A stretch of DNA of 64,000 nt from Massilia soli. GTDB taxonomy: Bacteria > Pseudomonadota > Gammaproteobacteria > Burkholderiales > Burkholderiaceae_D. Under the pieces are notes generated by a model that was not told the origin of the DNA, searched no databases, and was given only the letters and a program-made list of their open reading frames with translations. The translations under genes were made by a program, and so were the position numbers. This document shows, one piece after another, positions 1 through 11,033 of the stretch. The stretch lies in the NCBI RefSeq assembly GCF_016809835.1, contig NZ_JAFBIL020000005.1:124001-188000 (forward strand), read 5' to 3'. How positions within the stretch are numbered: the stretch's first letter is position 1; every line of letters begins with the position of its first letter.

Positions 1-1857
1 GAGAGAGAAACATTCAGCCAGCCGCGCATTTCCCCCGATGGTCAGCATATTGCGGTCAACGTCCGCATCATGCGCAACGGTCGCATGATCCCGACAATGA
101 CCGTGTTCAAGCTGCCGTCGCTCGACCCAGTCAGCCGGATCGCATTGCAGGGTTTCGAGGTACCTGTAAACTTTCTCTGGCTGACGAACCGCCGCCTGAT
201 CGTGCGCAAAGGACTTGAGATTGGCGAGCGCGAAAGACCGGTCGCAACCGGCGAACTGGTGACAGTCGACCTTGACGGCAAAAATCAGCAATACCTGTAC
301 GGATATAAAGCGCGCGCACAATCGAGCCGGGGCGAGCGCTACGGTAACGATTACGGTTATGGGATCATCAATCACATTCCGATGGCACGCGATGGGCATG
401 TGCAGGTCAGCGCGCACCTGTTCGACGGGAATCACAGCTTCTTATATGACATCAATACGACCAATGCCATCCGGAAGCTGCTGGCGGACATTTCAGAGCC
501 AGATGTCAGCTTCCTGAGCGATCGACATGACGAGCCGCGCTTCGCATTTGGTCTCGACGAGCAAGCCGACCCGACGCTGTTCCGCCGTGACCTCGCAACG
601 GGAAAATGGAATAAGCTCGACCAGAAAAACCTGGGTTCACGTTTCGTCCCGATCGCCTTTTCAACGGATAATGCATCGTTCCTTGCGCTTCAGCACGTGA
701 ATGATGGACCGGCAATACTCGTGCGTGAGGAAGTTGCAACCGGAAAGCGAACTACACTGGTTGAAGATCCATTCGCCAGCGTTAGCGGTATTCACTACAC
801 GTCGGCAAGAATTCCTTTTGCCGTGTCCAAATCGGTTGGCATTCCCACCCTGACCTACCTCGACCCGGCATCGCCTGAGGCGGCACTGCATAAGACCTTG
901 TCCGCATCGTTCCCCGGCGCGTATGTCAACTTCATCAACTTTTCGGACGATGGGCAGGCACTGCTTTTTTCCGTTAGCAGCGACCGCGACCCAGGTTCGT
1001 TCTACGTATTCGACAAACGGACCGGCAAGGCAGACCTGCTGTTTTCTAACATGGAAAAGATCGATCCGGCACGCATGGCGCCACGCGTCCCCATTCGTTT
1101 CACCGCGCGTGACGGCCTCGAAATCGCTGGCTACCTCACCCTCCCGAAAGCGGAACCTGGAAAAAAACTGCCGATGGTACTTCTGCCCCACGGCGGTCCG
1201 TTCGATGTTGAAGATGATTGGTTCTTCGATACCGATGCCCAGTTCCTTGCCAGCCGCGGATATGCGGTGTTGCAGGTCAATTTCAGGGGTTCCGGCGGAC
1301 GCAGCCTCAGTTTTGAGAAGGCTGGCTACCGCGAATACGGCGGCAAGATCATGGATGACCTGATCGATGGCGTGAAGTGGGCTGCGACGCGTCCCGACAT
1401 CGACAGCAGCCGTGTTTGCGTCTACGGCGGCAGCTTCGGCGGCTACGCGGCGATGATGCTGCCTATCCGGGAACCGTCGATGTTCAAATGCAGCGTCGGA
1501 TTCGCAGGACGCTACGACTTGCCGAGCCGCTTCAAGCAGGACAGCATGGTCGGCGACAAGATGGGGAAGAACTACATCACCCGGACCATGGGTAATGACC
1601 CCGCCATGCTGGCAAAGTACTCACCGACGCAACATGCCGACAAGATCAAGATCCCGGTGTTGCTCGTGCATGGCAAAAAGGACAAAACCACTCAGCTCGA
1701 CCAGGCTGAAATGATGCGCGACGCCCTGATCAAGGCTGGCAATGCGCCGGAATGGATGCTGGACGATATCGAAGGGCATGGCTTCTACGATACCGAAAAC
1801 CGCAAAAGATTTTATGAGAAGCTCGAAGGCTTCCTGGCGAAGCATATCGGCAACTAG
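1..1857 (+). CDS. S9 family (prolyl oligopeptidase-like) serine peptidase, 5' end outside window
   Basis: The reading frame is open from the first base, so the gene starts before the window; 618 codons are visible. The N-terminal part carries the SPDG motif typical of the beta-propeller that gates substrate entry in S9 peptidases. The C-terminal third is an alpha/beta hydrolase with a complete triad. Counting from the in-frame Met at position 70, the Ser is in GGSFGGYAA (about 455), the Asp in HGKKD (about 538) and the His in EGHGFYD (about 570). Enzymes of this family cleave oligopeptides or remove dipeptides. A signal peptide cannot be judged because the true N-terminus is missing. It converges with the S46 peptidase gene, with a hairpin between them. 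Confidence 0.9.
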   Translation, partial: ERETFSQPRISPDGQHIAVNVRIMRNGRMIPTMTVFKLPSLDPVSRIALQGFEVPVNFLWLTNRRLIVRKGLEIGERERPVATGELVTVDLDGKNQQYLYGYKARAQSSRGERYGNDYGYGIINHIPMARDGHVQVSAHLFDGNHSFLYDINTTNAIRKLLADISEPDVSFLSDRHDEPRFAFGLDEQADPTLFRRDLATGKWNKLDQKNLGSRFVPIAFSTDNASFLALQHVNDGPAILVREEVATGKRTTLVEDPFASVSGIHYTSARIPFAVSKSVGIPTLTYLDPASPEAALHKTLSASFPGAYVNFINFSDDGQALLFSVSSDRDPGSFYVFDKRTGKADLLFSNMEKIDPARMAPRVPIRFTARDGLEIAGYLTLPKAEPGKKLPMVLLPHGGPFDVEDDWFFDTDAQFLASRGYAVLQVNFRGSGGRSLSFEKAGYREYGGKIMDDLIDGVKWAATRPDIDSSRVCVYGGSFGGYAAMMLPIREPSMFKCSVGFAGRYDLPSRFKQDSMVGDKMGKNYITRTMGNDPAMLAKYSPTQHADKIKIPVLLVHGKKDKTTQLDQAEMMRDALIKAGNAPEWMLDDIEGHGFYDTENRKRFYEKLEGFLAKHIGN

Positions 1858-1868
1858 CTGGAATGAAA

Positions 1869-1893
1869 AAGGGCCGCTGAATTGGCGGCCCTT
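1869..1893. terminator. bidirectional hairpin between convergent peptidase genes
   Basis: A perfect 9-bp stem (AAGGGCCGC / GCGGCCCTT) with a 7-nt loop lies between the S9 stop (1857) and the S46 stop (1912). Read on the minus strand the stem is followed by a T-rich tail, so it fits an intrinsic terminator for the S46 gene best. On the plus strand the T-tract is weak. Confidence 0.7.
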
Positions 1894-1911
1894 GTTGATC
1901 AACCCGGCTGT

Positions 1912-4059
<2,148 letters not shown>

Positions 4060-4191
4060 GATAGTCCCCAGTTTTAGAAAGCAAGCGGGGAGTATATCGC
4101 TGTTGCAATTGACTGGAAATGATTTCGTCGCGCCGTATTGACGCGCGCCGCCCGGAAAACGGCGCATTCACGCCCCCGCGGAACCGGCGGT

Positions 4192-4710
4192 TCAGCCGTT
4201 CGCGGCGGGCTTTTTGGCTTTCGCCTTGCGCTTGGGCGCCAGCATCGTGCCGGTGCAGCCGGGCGTGCCGCAGTTGCAGGCGAACTGGCGCTTGACCGCT
4301 GCCGTGTGGCGCTCTTCATACACCAGCGCATAGTTGTAGTTCAGTTCTTCGCCGCGCCCGATGGCGCGCCTGGCGTAGATGAATACCCGGCCGTCGTCTT
4401 CCTGCGCTTCGCAGTTTGGCTCGCACGCGTGGTTGATGAAGCGGGCGTCGTTGCCGTTGCTGCCGCCATCGATCACGCGGCCATCTGCCAGCGAGAAGAA
4501 AAATGTGTGGTTGACCGGGCCGTGCGCCTGTTCGGCGCGCAGGTTCGCTTCGTCCCAGTCGATCCGCTCGCCCAGGTACTCGTCGATCAGCTCTCCCTCG
4601 CGGATGTTCCGGCGCGCGAACACGCCGTTGCCGTGGATGTTGGAACGCCGGACAACGTAAGGGAGGCTGTCGGCGCGCGCGGCGGCTGCTGGTTTGGTCT
4701 TCGTGGTCAT
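4192..4710 (-). CDS. SET domain protein (putative protein-lysine methyltransferase)
   Basis: About 172 aa from the ATG at 4710; the frame extends upstream to 4821 but that part does not look like SET sequence. No good ribosome site decides the start. SET signatures are present in order: GNGVFA near 28, NHTFFF near 67, the cofactor motif NHACEPN at 93-99, ELNYNY at 122-127, and a post-SET zinc cluster CNCGTPGC at 145-152. The C-terminus is Lys-rich (KRKAKAKKP), suggesting nucleic acid contact. Such proteins use S-adenosylmethionine to methylate lysines; the bacterial substrate is unknown. It is followed on the same strand by the S46 gene, about 130 nt away. Confidence 0.85.
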   Translation of the reverse strand: MTTKTKPAAAARADSLPYVVRRSNIHGNGVFARRNIREGELIDEYLGERIDWDEANLRAEQAHGPVNHTFFFSLADGRVIDGGSNGNDARFINHACEPNCEAQEDDGRVFIYARRAIGRGEELNYNYALVYEERHTAAVKRQFACNCGTPGCTGTMLAPKRKAKAKKPAANG

Positions 4711-4856
4711 CTGGGATAAGAAAAGAGGTTGGCGCTGCTCGATGTGCATTACACCACATTGGCGGCAGCATGACACACACGGTTCACGAATGAACTTGTA
4801 TGATTGCCATTGCACGCCCATTCCGTTTCGCTGCCCCCAACATACAAGGACACCGC

Positions 4857-6413
4857 ATGAACCGATCGCGCAGCATTGCCACTTCCCTCCTCGTCTTGAT
4901 GACGGTCACCGGCGCCATGGCGGCTCCCGCGCCGCCGGCCCATGCGCCGGCGGCCTTCGCCGACAGCGGCCGCGCCGCCCGCGTCACAGCGCTGCTGCCG
5001 GAGATCGACAAGATGTACGCCGAGCTGGCCGCCGCGCAGCACCTGCCCGGCCTGGTCTACGGGGTCGTCATGGACGGCAAGCTGGTGCACGTGCGCTCGA
5101 TCGGGTACGCCAACGTGGAAGGCAAAGTCCCGGCCAGCCCGGCCACGGCGTTTCGCATCGCGTCGATGACCAAGAGCTTCGCGGCCATGGCGGCGCTGCA
5201 CTTGCGCGACGCCGGCAAGCTGCGGCTCGACGATCCGGTGTCGAACTACCTGCCAGAGATGAGAGGCGTTCGCCTGCCAACCAGCGATTCGCCGGTGCTG
5301 ACGATCCGCCACCTGATGACCATGAGCACCGGCCTGCCCGAGGACAACCCGTGGGGCGACCGCCAGATGGCGGTCGATAACGCGGCGCTGGCCAGGCTGG
5401 CAGCGGCCGGCTTGTCGTTCTCCAACGCGCCCGGCGTCACCTTTGAATACAGCAATCTCGGCTACATCATGCTGGGCAAGGTCGTCACGAAGGTGTCGGG
5501 CATGCGCTTCCAGGACTACATCACGAAAAACATCCTGCTGCCGCTGGGGATGAAGGACACGGCATGGGAGTACAAGGGCATCGCGAAAGACAAGTTCGCC
5601 CAGGGCTACCGCTGGGCGGGCGACAGCTGGATTGCCGAGCCGGTGCTGGGCGACGGCGACGGCGCCGCCATGGGCGGGCTGATTACGACGATGGACGACT
5701 TCGCGCGTTATGTCGCCTTCCACCTGAACGCCTGGCCGGCGCGCGATGGCACCGACAGCGGCCCGCTCAAGCGCGCCTCGGTGCGTGAAATGCACCAGCC
5801 CCGGATGTTCGCCGGCCTCTCGGCCAAAGCCCTGGCGACCGACGACAAGACCGTCAATCCGCGCGTCGGCTTCTATGCTTACGGGCTGACCTGGAGCCGC
5901 GACAGCCAGAACGTGGTGACGGTCGGCCACTCCGGCGGGCTGCCTGGCTACGGCAGCCAGTTCCGCTTCGCGCCAGAGCACGGCGTTGGCGTCATCGCAT
6001 TCACCAACCTGCGTTACGGGCCGGTCTACAACCCGACGTCGAAGGTGCTGGCCACATTGATCGAAAAGGGCGGCTTGCCGGTCCGCGCGGTGCAGCCGTC
6101 GGCGATCCTGCTGGAACGCCAGCAACAGGTGGCGCAGCTGATTCAGTCATGGGATGAAAAGCTGGGTGCCGATATCGCGGCCGAGAACTTCTTCATGGAC
6201 CGCTCGCGCGAAGACTGGATTACGACCGCGCGCGAGAAACTGGCGCCAATCGGAAAAATTCAGTCGATCGGTCCGCTCAAGCCGGACAACCAGCTGCGCG
6301 GGGGCTTCGACATCATCGGCGAAAACGGTACCCGGCGGGTGTTCTTCACGCTGACGCCGGAGCGTGTTCCGAAGCTGCAGGAACTCGATATCAGCGAACC
6401 GAAAAAGCCGTAA
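4857..6413 (+). CDS. Serine hydrolase, class C beta-lactamase / penicillin-binding-protein fold
   Basis: 518 aa from the ATG at 4857, which has AAGGA at the right distance; an earlier in-frame ATG at 4800 is less likely. An N-terminal signal peptide (MNRSRSIATSLLVLMTVTGA) predicts export. The active-site motifs are SMTK at 103-106, YSN at 198-200 and HSG at 358-360, matching SxxK, YxN and HxG of the Beta-lactamase family (PF00144). A C-terminal extension of about 120 residues follows the catalytic domain. Family members include esterases, D-aminopeptidases and true AmpC enzymes; the third motif is HSG rather than the KTG of AmpC, so an esterase or peptidase is more likely than a resistance enzyme. 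Confidence 0.88.
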   Translation: MNRSRSIATSLLVLMTVTGAMAAPAPPAHAPAAFADSGRAARVTALLPEIDKMYAELAAAQHLPGLVYGVVMDGKLVHVRSIGYANVEGKVPASPATAFRIASMTKSFAAMAALHLRDAGKLRLDDPVSNYLPEMRGVRLPTSDSPVLTIRHLMTMSTGLPEDNPWGDRQMAVDNAALARLAAAGLSFSNAPGVTFEYSNLGYIMLGKVVTKVSGMRFQDYITKNILLPLGMKDTAWEYKGIAKDKFAQGYRWAGDSWIAEPVLGDGDGAAMGGLITTMDDFARYVAFHLNAWPARDGTDSGPLKRASVREMHQPRMFAGLSAKALATDDKTVNPRVGFYAYGLTWSRDSQNVVTVGHSGGLPGYGSQFRFAPEHGVGVIAFTNLRYGPVYNPTSKVLATLIEKGGLPVRAVQPSAILLERQQQVAQLIQSWDEKLGADIAAENFFMDRSREDWITTAREKLAPIGKIQSIGPLKPDNQLRGGFDIIGENGTRRVFFTLTPERVPKLQELDISEPKKP

Positions 6414-6420
6414 ATCCCGG

Positions 6421-7830
6421 CTACTGGCCCACCTTCCAGCCGCCGCCAATCGACTGGATCAGGGCCACCGCCGTCGCCTGGCGGTCGGCCTGCACCTGCA
6501 CCAGCGCGCGCCTTGCCGACAGCGCGCTGGCCTGCGCCAGCACCACTTCAGAATAGCCGACCTGGCCGGCCTTGTAGCGGTTCAGCATCTGGGTCTCGAC
6601 CTGGTCGGCCGCGTCCGACGCCTGCTTGCGCAGCACCTGCTGGCTGGCCAGGATGCGCGCCGCCGCCAGCTGGTTCTCGACATCGCCGAACGCCGCCAGC
6701 ACCGTTTGTCGGTAGCGCGCCACCTGCACCTCGTGCTGGGCCTCGGCGCCGGCCACGCTGGCGCGCGTGGCGCCAGCGTTGAAGATGCTCTGCGCCGCCG
6801 ACAGCCCGAACGACCACAGCGCATTCGATACGCTGAACAGGTCTCCCACCTTGCTGCCGCCGGTGCCGTACGATCCGCTCAAGCCGATGCTCGGATAGTA
6901 GGCCGAGCGCGCGATGCCGATCTGCTGGTTGGCAGCGGCCACGCGCCGCTCGGCCGCGGCGATATCCGGACGGCGTTCGAGCAGCGTCGAGGGCACGCCG
7001 ACCGGTATGTCCGGCACCGCGGCGGTCCAGGGAGCGGCGGCCAGGCTGAAACTGGACGGCGACTTGCCCACCAGGATGGCGATCGCGTTCTCGAACTGCG
7101 CGCGCTGGCGCGCGATCGACAGCTGGTCGCCTTGCGCGTTGGCCAGCTGGGTCTGGGCTTGCAGTACATCCGACTTGGCGACGATGCCGGCGTTGAAGCG
7201 GTTCTGGGTAATCGTCGAGACGCGCTGGTAGCCCTCGATGGTGGTGGCCAGCAGCGCCAGCTGGGCGTCGGCTTCGCGCACCAGGAAGTAATTGATCGCC
7301 AGTTCGCCCTGGGCCGACAGGCGTGCCGCCGCCAGGTCGGCGGCGCTGGCTTCGGCGCCGGCACTGGCCGCACTCACGCCCGCCCGCAGCCGGCCCCAGA
7401 TATCCGGCTCCCAGCTGCCGCCGATGCTGAGGCGGTAGCGGCTTTCGGCCGGTACGTCATTGCCGCCGGAACGGTCGGCCGAGGTATTCAGGCCCACTTC
7501 GGGGAACAGCGACGCGCGCTGCGCCTGCACCAGCGCCCTCGCCTGCGCATACGATGCGACCGCCGCTGCCACGTTCTGGTTCGATACCTCGACCTGGCTT
7601 GCCAGCTGGTTAAGTACCGGGTCGCCGAACAAGGTCCACCACGGGCCCTTTTCCAGCATGTCGGCCGGCTGCGCCGGCGACCAGCCGGGCGCCGCTTCCT
7701 TGAACGCCGCGGGCTCCGGCGTCGACGGACGCTGGTAGGTCGGACCGACCGCGCAGCCGCCGAGCAGCAAGGCGGCGATGGCGATGGCGTGAAGCCTGGC
7801 GAATGGAATCTCTGTCATCGGGTATCTCAT
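6421..7830 (-). CDS. RND efflux outer-membrane lipoprotein (OprM/NodT family)
   Basis: 469 aa; the lipobox LLGGC puts the lipidated Cys at about 26. An alternative start at 7818 (MTEIPFARLH) would shorten the leader. The body has the two repeats of outer-membrane efflux proteins, with AAERRVAAANQQIG in the middle and GDVENQLAAARI near the end. It forms the trimeric channel that exports what the adjacent pump takes from the inner membrane or periplasm. Its start codon overlaps the stop of the upstream pump gene (ATGA at 7827-7830), and it is the last gene of the operon. It ends 7 nt from the convergent serine hydrolase gene. Confidence 0.93.
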   Translation of the reverse strand: MRYPMTEIPFARLHAIAIAALLLGGCAVGPTYQRPSTPEPAAFKEAAPGWSPAQPADMLEKGPWWTLFGDPVLNQLASQVEVSNQNVAAAVASYAQARALVQAQRASLFPEVGLNTSADRSGGNDVPAESRYRLSIGGSWEPDIWGRLRAGVSAASAGAEASAADLAAARLSAQGELAINYFLVREADAQLALLATTIEGYQRVSTITQNRFNAGIVAKSDVLQAQTQLANAQGDQLSIARQRAQFENAIAILVGKSPSSFSLAAAPWTAAVPDIPVGVPSTLLERRPDIAAAERRVAAANQQIGIARSAYYPSIGLSGSYGTGGSKVGDLFSVSNALWSFGLSAAQSIFNAGATRASVAGAEAQHEVQVARYRQTVLAAFGDVENQLAAARILASQQVLRKQASDAADQVETQMLNRYKAGQVGYSEVVLAQASALSARRALVQVQADRQATAVALIQSIGGGWKVGQ

Positions 7831-10800
7831 GGTGTGGTTGGCGCGGCCGCGTCCGGGCGGCGCGCAAGCTGGCGCTCCGCCGGACTGCGCCTGCGCAGTT
7901 TGTCGAGCACGATGTAGACCACCGGCGTGGTCAGCAGGGTCAGCAGCTGGCTGGCGATCAAGCCGCCGATGATGGCCACGCCCAGTGGGCGGCGCAGCTC
8001 GGAGCCTTCGCCGAAGCCGATTGCCAGCGGCAGCGCGCCCAGCGCCGCGGCCAGCGTCGTCATCAAAATCGGGCGGAAGCGCAGCAGGCAGGCTTCGCGC
8101 ACCGCTTCCAGCGGCGACAGCCCGCGCGAGCGCTCGGCATCGAGCGCGAAATCGATGATCATGATGGCGTTCTTCTTGACGATGCCGATCAGCAGGAACA
8201 CGCCGATCAGCGCGATGATCGAGAATTCCATGTCGAATATCAGCAGCGCCAGCACCGCGCCCACGCCAGCCGACGGCAGCGTCGAGAGCACGGTAATCGG
8301 GTGCACCAGGCTTTCATACAGGATGCCGAGCACGATGTAGATCACCACGATGGCGGCCAGGATCAGCATCGGCTGCTCCTGGTTCGAGTCCTGCGCCGCG
8401 CGCGCCGCACCTTCAAAGCTGCCGCGCACGTTGGCCGGCAGGCCGATGTCCGCCTCGGCCTGGCGCACCGCCGCCTCGCCATCCTGCATGTTGCTGCCTT
8501 CGGCCAGGTTGTAGGACACCGTGGTGGCAAGTTCGCCGTCCTGGTGGTTGACCGAGGTTGGCGTCGAGCTTTCGGCGAAGGTGGCGATCGCCGGCAGCGG
8601 CACCATCGTGGTGGCCGTGCCGGCCAGGGCTGCCCCGGTCGATGGATCGCGGGTCGCGCCGGAGGCGGCCGGCCCGGCCGTTGTGGCGGAAGGCGCTGCG
8701 CCGCGGCCCGGCACGTGAACGTCCCCGAGCGCCTGCGGCGACTGCGCATAGCGCTGCGCCACGCCCATAATCACCTTGTACTGGTTGAGCTCATCGTAGA
8801 TCGTCGCGACCTGGCGCTGGCCGAAGCCGTTGTAAAGCGCGTTGTTGACGTCGCGCGAGCTGATGCCGAGCCGCGCGGCGCTGTCCTTGTCGACGGTGAC
8901 ATACATTTCGACGCCATTTTCATCGAGGTCGGTGTCGATGTCGGTCAGCGCGGGCTGGCGCTTCATCGACTCGGCCAGCTTTCCGGCCCATAGCTTCAGG
9001 TCGGCCTGGTTATCGCTCTTGAGGGTGTACTGGTAGGTCGAGCTGCTCTGGCGTCCGCCCATGCGCAGGTCCTGCACGGTATTGAGGAACATCGACACGC
9101 CGGTCACCTGCGCCAGCTGCGGGCGCAAGCGCGCGATGACGGCCTGCCCGCCCTCGTCCCGCTCCGACGCCGGTTTCAGGTTGATGAACATGAAGCCGCC
9201 GCCGGCGCGCGCGCCGCCGGTGAAGCCGACCACCGTCTCCACCGCCGGATCGGCGCGGATGATGTCGACCAGCTGGCGCAGCTTCTCCTGCATCGCCTGG
9301 AACGAGATGCTCTGGTCGGCACGGATGCCGCCGTTGATCTGGCCCGTATCCTGCTGCGGGAAAAATCCCTTCGGTATCGCGGTAAACAGGTAGGCGTTCA
9401 AGCAGATCACGAAAGCCAGGATGAACATCACCAGGCCAAGGCTGTGCAGCGCCCAGTCGAGCGAGTGCTCGTAGGTCTTGAGTACGCGTGCAAAGCCGCG
9501 CTCGGCCCAGCGCGACAGCCTGCCTTGCGGGCGCTCGATTCCGCCCGGCTTGAGCAGCCAGGCGCACATCATGGGCGTGGTGGTCAAGGAAATCACCAGC
9601 GAGATCATCACCGCGGCCGACAGCGTGACGGCAAATTCGCGGAACAGCCGGCCGACCTGCCCGCCCATGAACAGCAGCGGAATGAACACGGCGACCAGCG
9701 ACAGGCTGATCGACAGCACCGTAAAGCCAACCTCGCGCGCGCCCAGCAGCGCCGCCTTCATGCGGTCCATGCCCTGCTCGATATGGCGCGCGGTATTTTC
9801 GAGCACCACGATGGCGTCATCGACAACGAAGCCGGTGGCCACCGTCAGCGCCATCAGGCTCAGGTTGTTCAGGCTGAAGCCAAGCATGTACATCACGCCG
9901 AAGGTGCCAAGCAGCGACACCACGGTGGCCACCGCCGGGATGATCGTGGCCCGCACGCTGCGCAGGAACAGGCTGACGACCAGCACCACCAGCAGGATCG
10001 ACAGCATCAGCGTGAATTCGATCTCGTGCAGCGAGGCGCGAATCGACAGGGTGCGGTCGGATGCCACCTGCAGCTTGATATCGGACGGCAGCTGCGCCTG
10101 CAGCGCCGGCAGCAAGGCGCGCACGCCGTCGACCGTTTCGATGACGTTGGCATCGGGCTGGCGCGTGATCAGCACGATCACCGCGGGCTGGCCATTGAAC
10201 AGCCCCAGCGTATTGACGTTCTCGACGCCGTCGATCACCTCGGCCACGTCGGACAGGCGGATCGCCGCGCCATCGCGCCACGCGACCACCAGGTCGCGGT
10301 AGTCGGCGGCGCTGCGGCCGCCGCTGGCGCCGGCCGGCTGCGAGTAAATCTGCAGGCGGCGGTCGCTGACTTCGATGTCGCCTTTCGGACGCGCCGGGTT
10401 GTTGGCCTGGATCGCGGCGCGTATGTTCTCGGTGGAGACGCCATAGCGGTTCAGCGCGTACGGCAGCAGTTCGACCCGCACCGCCGGCAGCGAGCCGCCG
10501 CCGATTTCGACCTCGCCAACGCCCTTCACCTGTGCCAGCTTCTGCTGCACCAGGTTGGACACCGATTCGTAGATCTGGCCGGGCGACTTGGTCGGCGACG
10601 TCAGCGCGAGGATGATCACCGGCGCGTCCGACGGGTTGGCCTTGCGGTAGGTTGGATTGCTGCGCAAGGTCGCCGGCAGGTCGGCGCGCGAGGCGTTGAT
10701 CGCGGCTTGCACTTCGCGCGCGGCGGCGTCGATCTTGCGGTTCAGGTCGAACTGCAGGCTGATGCGGGTGGAGCCGTTGCGGCTCGACGAGGTCATCTCG

Positions 10801-11033
10801 TTGACGCCGGAGATCACCCCCAGCCTTCGCTCAAGCGGCGTGGCCACGCTCGAGGCCATCGTGTCCGGGCTGGCGCCGGGCAGCGAAGCGCTCACGGAAA
10901 TGGTCGGAAAGTCCACCTGCGGCAGCGGCGACACCGGCAGCACGAAAAACGCGCCGATGCCCGCCAGCGCGATGCCGAGGGTCAGCAGGACAGTGGCAAT
11001 CGGGCGGCGGACAAATGGCTCGGACAGGTTCAC
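7827..11033 (-). CDS. mdtC: RND multidrug efflux permease, MdtC-like
   Basis: 1068 aa inner-membrane proton-driven pump subunit. The N-terminus ([20 protein letters not shown]) and [10 protein letters not shown] are typical of MdtC. The proton-relay Asp pair is in [15 protein letters not shown] of TM4. Compared with the usual MdtC of about 1025 aa, it carries an extra Ala/Thr/Gly-rich stretch in the second periplasmic loop, encoded near 8600-8720 ([17 protein letters not shown] and following). In the MdtABC paradigm, MdtB and MdtC form a heterotrimer with different roles. Its start overlaps the stop of the MdtB-like gene by ATGA (11030-11033). Confidence 0.93.
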   Translation of the reverse strand: MNLSEPFVRRPIATVLLTLGIALAGIGAFFVLPVSPLPQVDFPTISVSASLPGASPDTMASSVATPLERRLGVISGVNEMTSSSRNGSTRISLQFDLNRKIDAAAREVQAAINASRADLPATLRSNPTYRKANPSDAPVIILALTSPTKSPGQIYESVSNLVQQKLAQVKGVGEVEIGGGSLPAVRVELLPYALNRYGVSTENIRAAIQANNPARPKGDIEVSDRRLQIYSQPAGASGGRSAADYRDLVVAWRDGAAIRLSDVAEVIDGVENVNTLGLFNGQPAVIVLITRQPDANVIETVDGVRALLPALQAQLPSDIKLQVASDRTLSIRASLHEIEFTLMLSILLVVLVVSLFLRSVRATIIPAVATVVSLLGTFGVMYMLGFSLNNLSLMALTVATGFVVDDAIVVLENTARHIEQGMDRMKAALLGAREVGFTVLSISLSLVAVFIPLLFMGGQVGRLFREFAVTLSAAVMISLVISLTTTPMMCAWLLKPGGIERPQGRLSRWAERGFARVLKTYEHSLDWALHSLGLVMFILAFVICLNAYLFTAIPKGFFPQQDTGQINGGIRADQSISFQAMQEKLRQLVDIIRADPAVETVVGFTGGARAGGGFMFINLKPASERDEGGQAVIARLRPQLAQVTGVSMFLNTVQDLRMGGRQSSSTYQYTLKSDNQADLKLWAGKLAESMKRQPALTDIDTDLDENGVEMYVTVDKDSAARLGISSRDVNNALYNGFGQRQVATIYDELNQYKVIMGVAQRYAQSPQALGDVHVPGRGAAPSATTAGPAASGATRDPSTGAALAGTATTMVPLPAIATFAESSTPTSVNHQDGELATTVSYNLAEGSNMQDGEAAVRQAEADIGLPANVRGSFEGAARAAQDSNQEQPMLILAAIVVIYIVLGILYESLVHPITVLSTLPSAGVGAVLALLIFDMEFSIIALIGVFLLIGIVKKNAIMIIDFALDAERSRGLSPLEAVREACLLRFRPILMTTLAAALGALPLAIGFGEGSELRRPLGVAIIGGLIASQLLTLLTTPVVYIVLDKLRRRSPAERQLARRPDAAAPTTP

